Shown here in pieces: positions 62,890-64,000 of a stretch of DNA of 64,000 nucleotides (positions are counted from its first letter, which is position 1; every line of letters begins with the position of its first letter). The DNA lies in the NCBI GenBank assembly GCA_963837335.1, contig CAWINS010000006.1, positions 62,001-126,000 of the forward strand, read 5' to 3'. The DNA is from RYN-230 sp963837335 (lineage in GTDB: Bacteria > Actinomycetota > Actinomycetes > Streptosporangiales > Streptosporangiaceae). Position numbers and translations under genes: made by a program. The notes under the pieces are model-generated. The model ran no database searches. It was not told the origin of the DNA and was given only the letters and a program-made list of their open reading frames with translations.

Positions 62890-63621
62890 ATGCGCTTCAT
62901 CTCTGAGACGTCGTCCGGCGGCGTCGTCGAACAGCTCTTTACCCTCGGTGAGATTCCCGGCGTGCTGTGGACGCCAGAAGGCGCCGCCGGTATTCGTCCC
63001 CTGATCCTGATGGGACACGGTGGCGGGCAGCACAAGAAGGCCCCCGGCGTCGTGGACCCGGCGCGCCGCTTCGTGGCCGAGTGCGGTTTCGCGGTAGCGG
63101 CGGCCGACGTGCCCGGCCATGGTGACCGGCCGAAGGATGAGGAGTACGACCGGATCGCGACGCAGAACCAGGCTCGCGTGGCGGCCGGCGAGGAACTGGC
63201 TCCGCTGGTCGCTGGTTTCCAGGCGCTCGTGGCCCGGCAGACCGTCCCGGAATGGCGGGCGGTCCTGGATGCGGTCCAGGAACTCGACCACGTCGGCGCC
63301 GGTCCGGTGGGCTATTGGGGGGTGTCGCTGGGTTGCGGACTCGGCGTCCCGTTCGTGGCCGCCGAGCCCCGGGTCCGGGCGGCGGTGCTGGGCCTGGGCG
63401 GGGCGCTGGCCTCGGCCGAGGCCGCCGCGCGGATCACCGTCCCGGTGGAGTTCCTGGTCCAGTGGGACGATGAGCGGGTGCCGCGGGCCCAGAGCCTGGC
63501 GTTGTTCGACGCCCTGGCCTCAGCCGAGAAGACGCTGCACGCCCATCCCGGCCAGCACGGGGACCTCCCGGCCTTCGAGCTGGACAGCACGCTGCGGTTC
63601 TTCGCCCGCCACCTCGGCTGA
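62890..63621 (+). CDS. Alpha/beta hydrolase, dienelactone-hydrolase-like
   Basis: 243 residues from the ATG at 62890. Oxyanion region LILMGHGGGQHK, nucleophile-elbow candidate GYWGVSLGCGLG (Ser in G-V-S-L-G), acid region VEFLVQWDDERVPR and His in HPGQHGDLPAF. Cytosolic esterase/lactonase type; substrate unknown. Followed by a strong hairpin. Confidence 0.85.
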   Translation: MRFISETSSGGVVEQLFTLGEIPGVLWTPEGAAGIRPLILMGHGGGQHKKAPGVVDPARRFVAECGFAVAAADVPGHGDRPKDEEYDRIATQNQARVAAGEELAPLVAGFQALVARQTVPEWRAVLDAVQELDHVGAGPVGYWGVSLGCGLGVPFVAAEPRVRAAVLGLGGALASAEAAARITVPVEFLVQWDDERVPRAQSLALFDALASAEKTLHAHPGQHGDLPAFELDSTLRFFARHLG

Positions 63622-63659
63622 CACCGCCGCCGGGAGTCTGCGGCGCGCCGGCGGCGGTG
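63622..63659 (+). terminator. Terminator after the hydrolase
   Basis: Perfect 12-bp stem CACCGCCGCCGG / CCGGCGGCGGTG with a 14-base loop, starting one base after the stop codon. Confidence 0.7.
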
Positions 63660-63824
63660 GCGGACCTTTCGCTGGCTCCCGGCAGCCAGGTATGGCTGTC
63701 CGTCAAAGCCACCGATCTTGAGGTCTACGCCCATCCCGCCCGGCCTGCTAAGCCGTAATGTGACTACCGGATCCGGGCCCTGGCTTCCCGGCCCGGGCGC
63801 GGTGAGCAGAGGGCAGGAGGGTGG

Positions 63825-64000
63825 GTGCGCGAGTACCAGCAGTACATCGGCGGTGAGTGGGTCGGCTCAGGCAGCCTGTTCGATGATCTCGATCCCTACC
63901 GCGGCACCGTGATGGCCCGTGTCCCGGCCGGGACCCGGGCCGACGCGGCCTATGCGGTCGACGCGGCCGCCGCGGCGTTCCCGGGCTGGGCGCAGCTGCC
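63825..64000 (+). CDS. Aldehyde dehydrogenase, 3' truncated by the window edge
   Basis: GTG 63825 with AGGAGG four bases upstream. The visible 58 residues (YIGGEWVGSGSLFDDLDPYRG, MARVPAGTRADAAYAVDAA, FPGWAQLP) match the N-terminal strand-helix of the ALDH superfamily. Catalytic residues lie outside the window. Confidence 0.8.
   Translation, partial: MREYQQYIGGEWVGSGSLFDDLDPYRGTVMARVPAGTRADAAYAVDAAAAAFPGWAQL

Noticed and set aside
1..64000. tRNA, rRNA, insertion sequences, prophage or replication origin
   Set aside because: Read through both strands for cloverleaf 3' ends, transposase motifs, terminal inverted repeats and DnaA-box clusters; none was convincing, though a dedicated search was not possible.

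Overview
The window is very GC-rich and gene-dense, with many GTG starts and 4-base ATGA/GTGA overlaps. LacI-controlled sugar operons, F420/LLM-type oxidoreductases, a DrrAB-like exporter pair and an actinobacterial-style c-di-AMP riboswitch all point to a filamentous or soil actinobacterium. No rRNA or tRNA was seen, so the genus cannot be named.

Layout. (1) 1-1657: end of a degenerate receiver/thioredoxin-reductase fusion. (2) 1666-7893, minus strand: a sugar operon reading LacI, YihS-like isomerase, P-loop kinase, second LacI, FGGY kinase, LacD/YihT-type aldolase. (3) 8030-19476: a polyol/sugar locus with a divergent solute-binding lipoprotein, a one-NBD ABC ATPase and permease, two zinc alcohol dehydrogenases, xylulokinase, mannitol dehydrogenase, a trehalose-phosphatase-like HAD, an unassigned TIM-barrel-like protein and a PfkB kinase. 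(4) 19654-21672: a secreted Ig-repeat protein and a broken MBL hydrolase. (5) 21939-32596: a candidate specialised-metabolite locus with a DpgA-like type III PKS, a DpgB-like crotonase, a cytochrome b5-desaturase, a sulfotransferase, an ABC exporter, a glycosyltransferase, an F420-reductase-like protein and an LLM flavoenzyme. (6) 32627-36988: MarR plus a DrrAB exporter, an unknown protein, an SDR and a VOC protein. (7) 37002-44866: amino-acid-type catabolism with an ornithine-cyclodeaminase homologue, a DSD1-like PLP enzyme, ALDH, ROK, SDR and an APC permease. (8) 45111-46672: a GH26-like secreted enzyme behind a c-di-AMP (ydaO) riboswitch. (9) 47215-62306: a PUFA-synthase-like megasynthase, PfaD then KS-AT-ACP-KR-DH then KS-CLF-AT-DH-DH, facing a FeeM-like N-acyltransferase gene. 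(10) The end carries a 50-residue membrane peptide, a dienelactone-hydrolase-like enzyme and the start of an ALDH.

Two features cut across the window. First, about 15 single-base frame breaks interrupt genes whose catalytic residues are otherwise intact. This looks more like unpolished long-read or draft sequence than ancient decay, but real pseudogenes cannot be excluded. Second, short tandem repeats, mostly codon-phased (15 or 21 bases), are inserted in the linkers of many unrelated proteins.

The most interesting systems are the single-ACP PUFA-like synthase next to an N-acyltransferase, the DpgA/DpgB-like locus with a b5-desaturase and sulfotransferase but no DpgC, and the riboswitch-controlled glycoside hydrolase.
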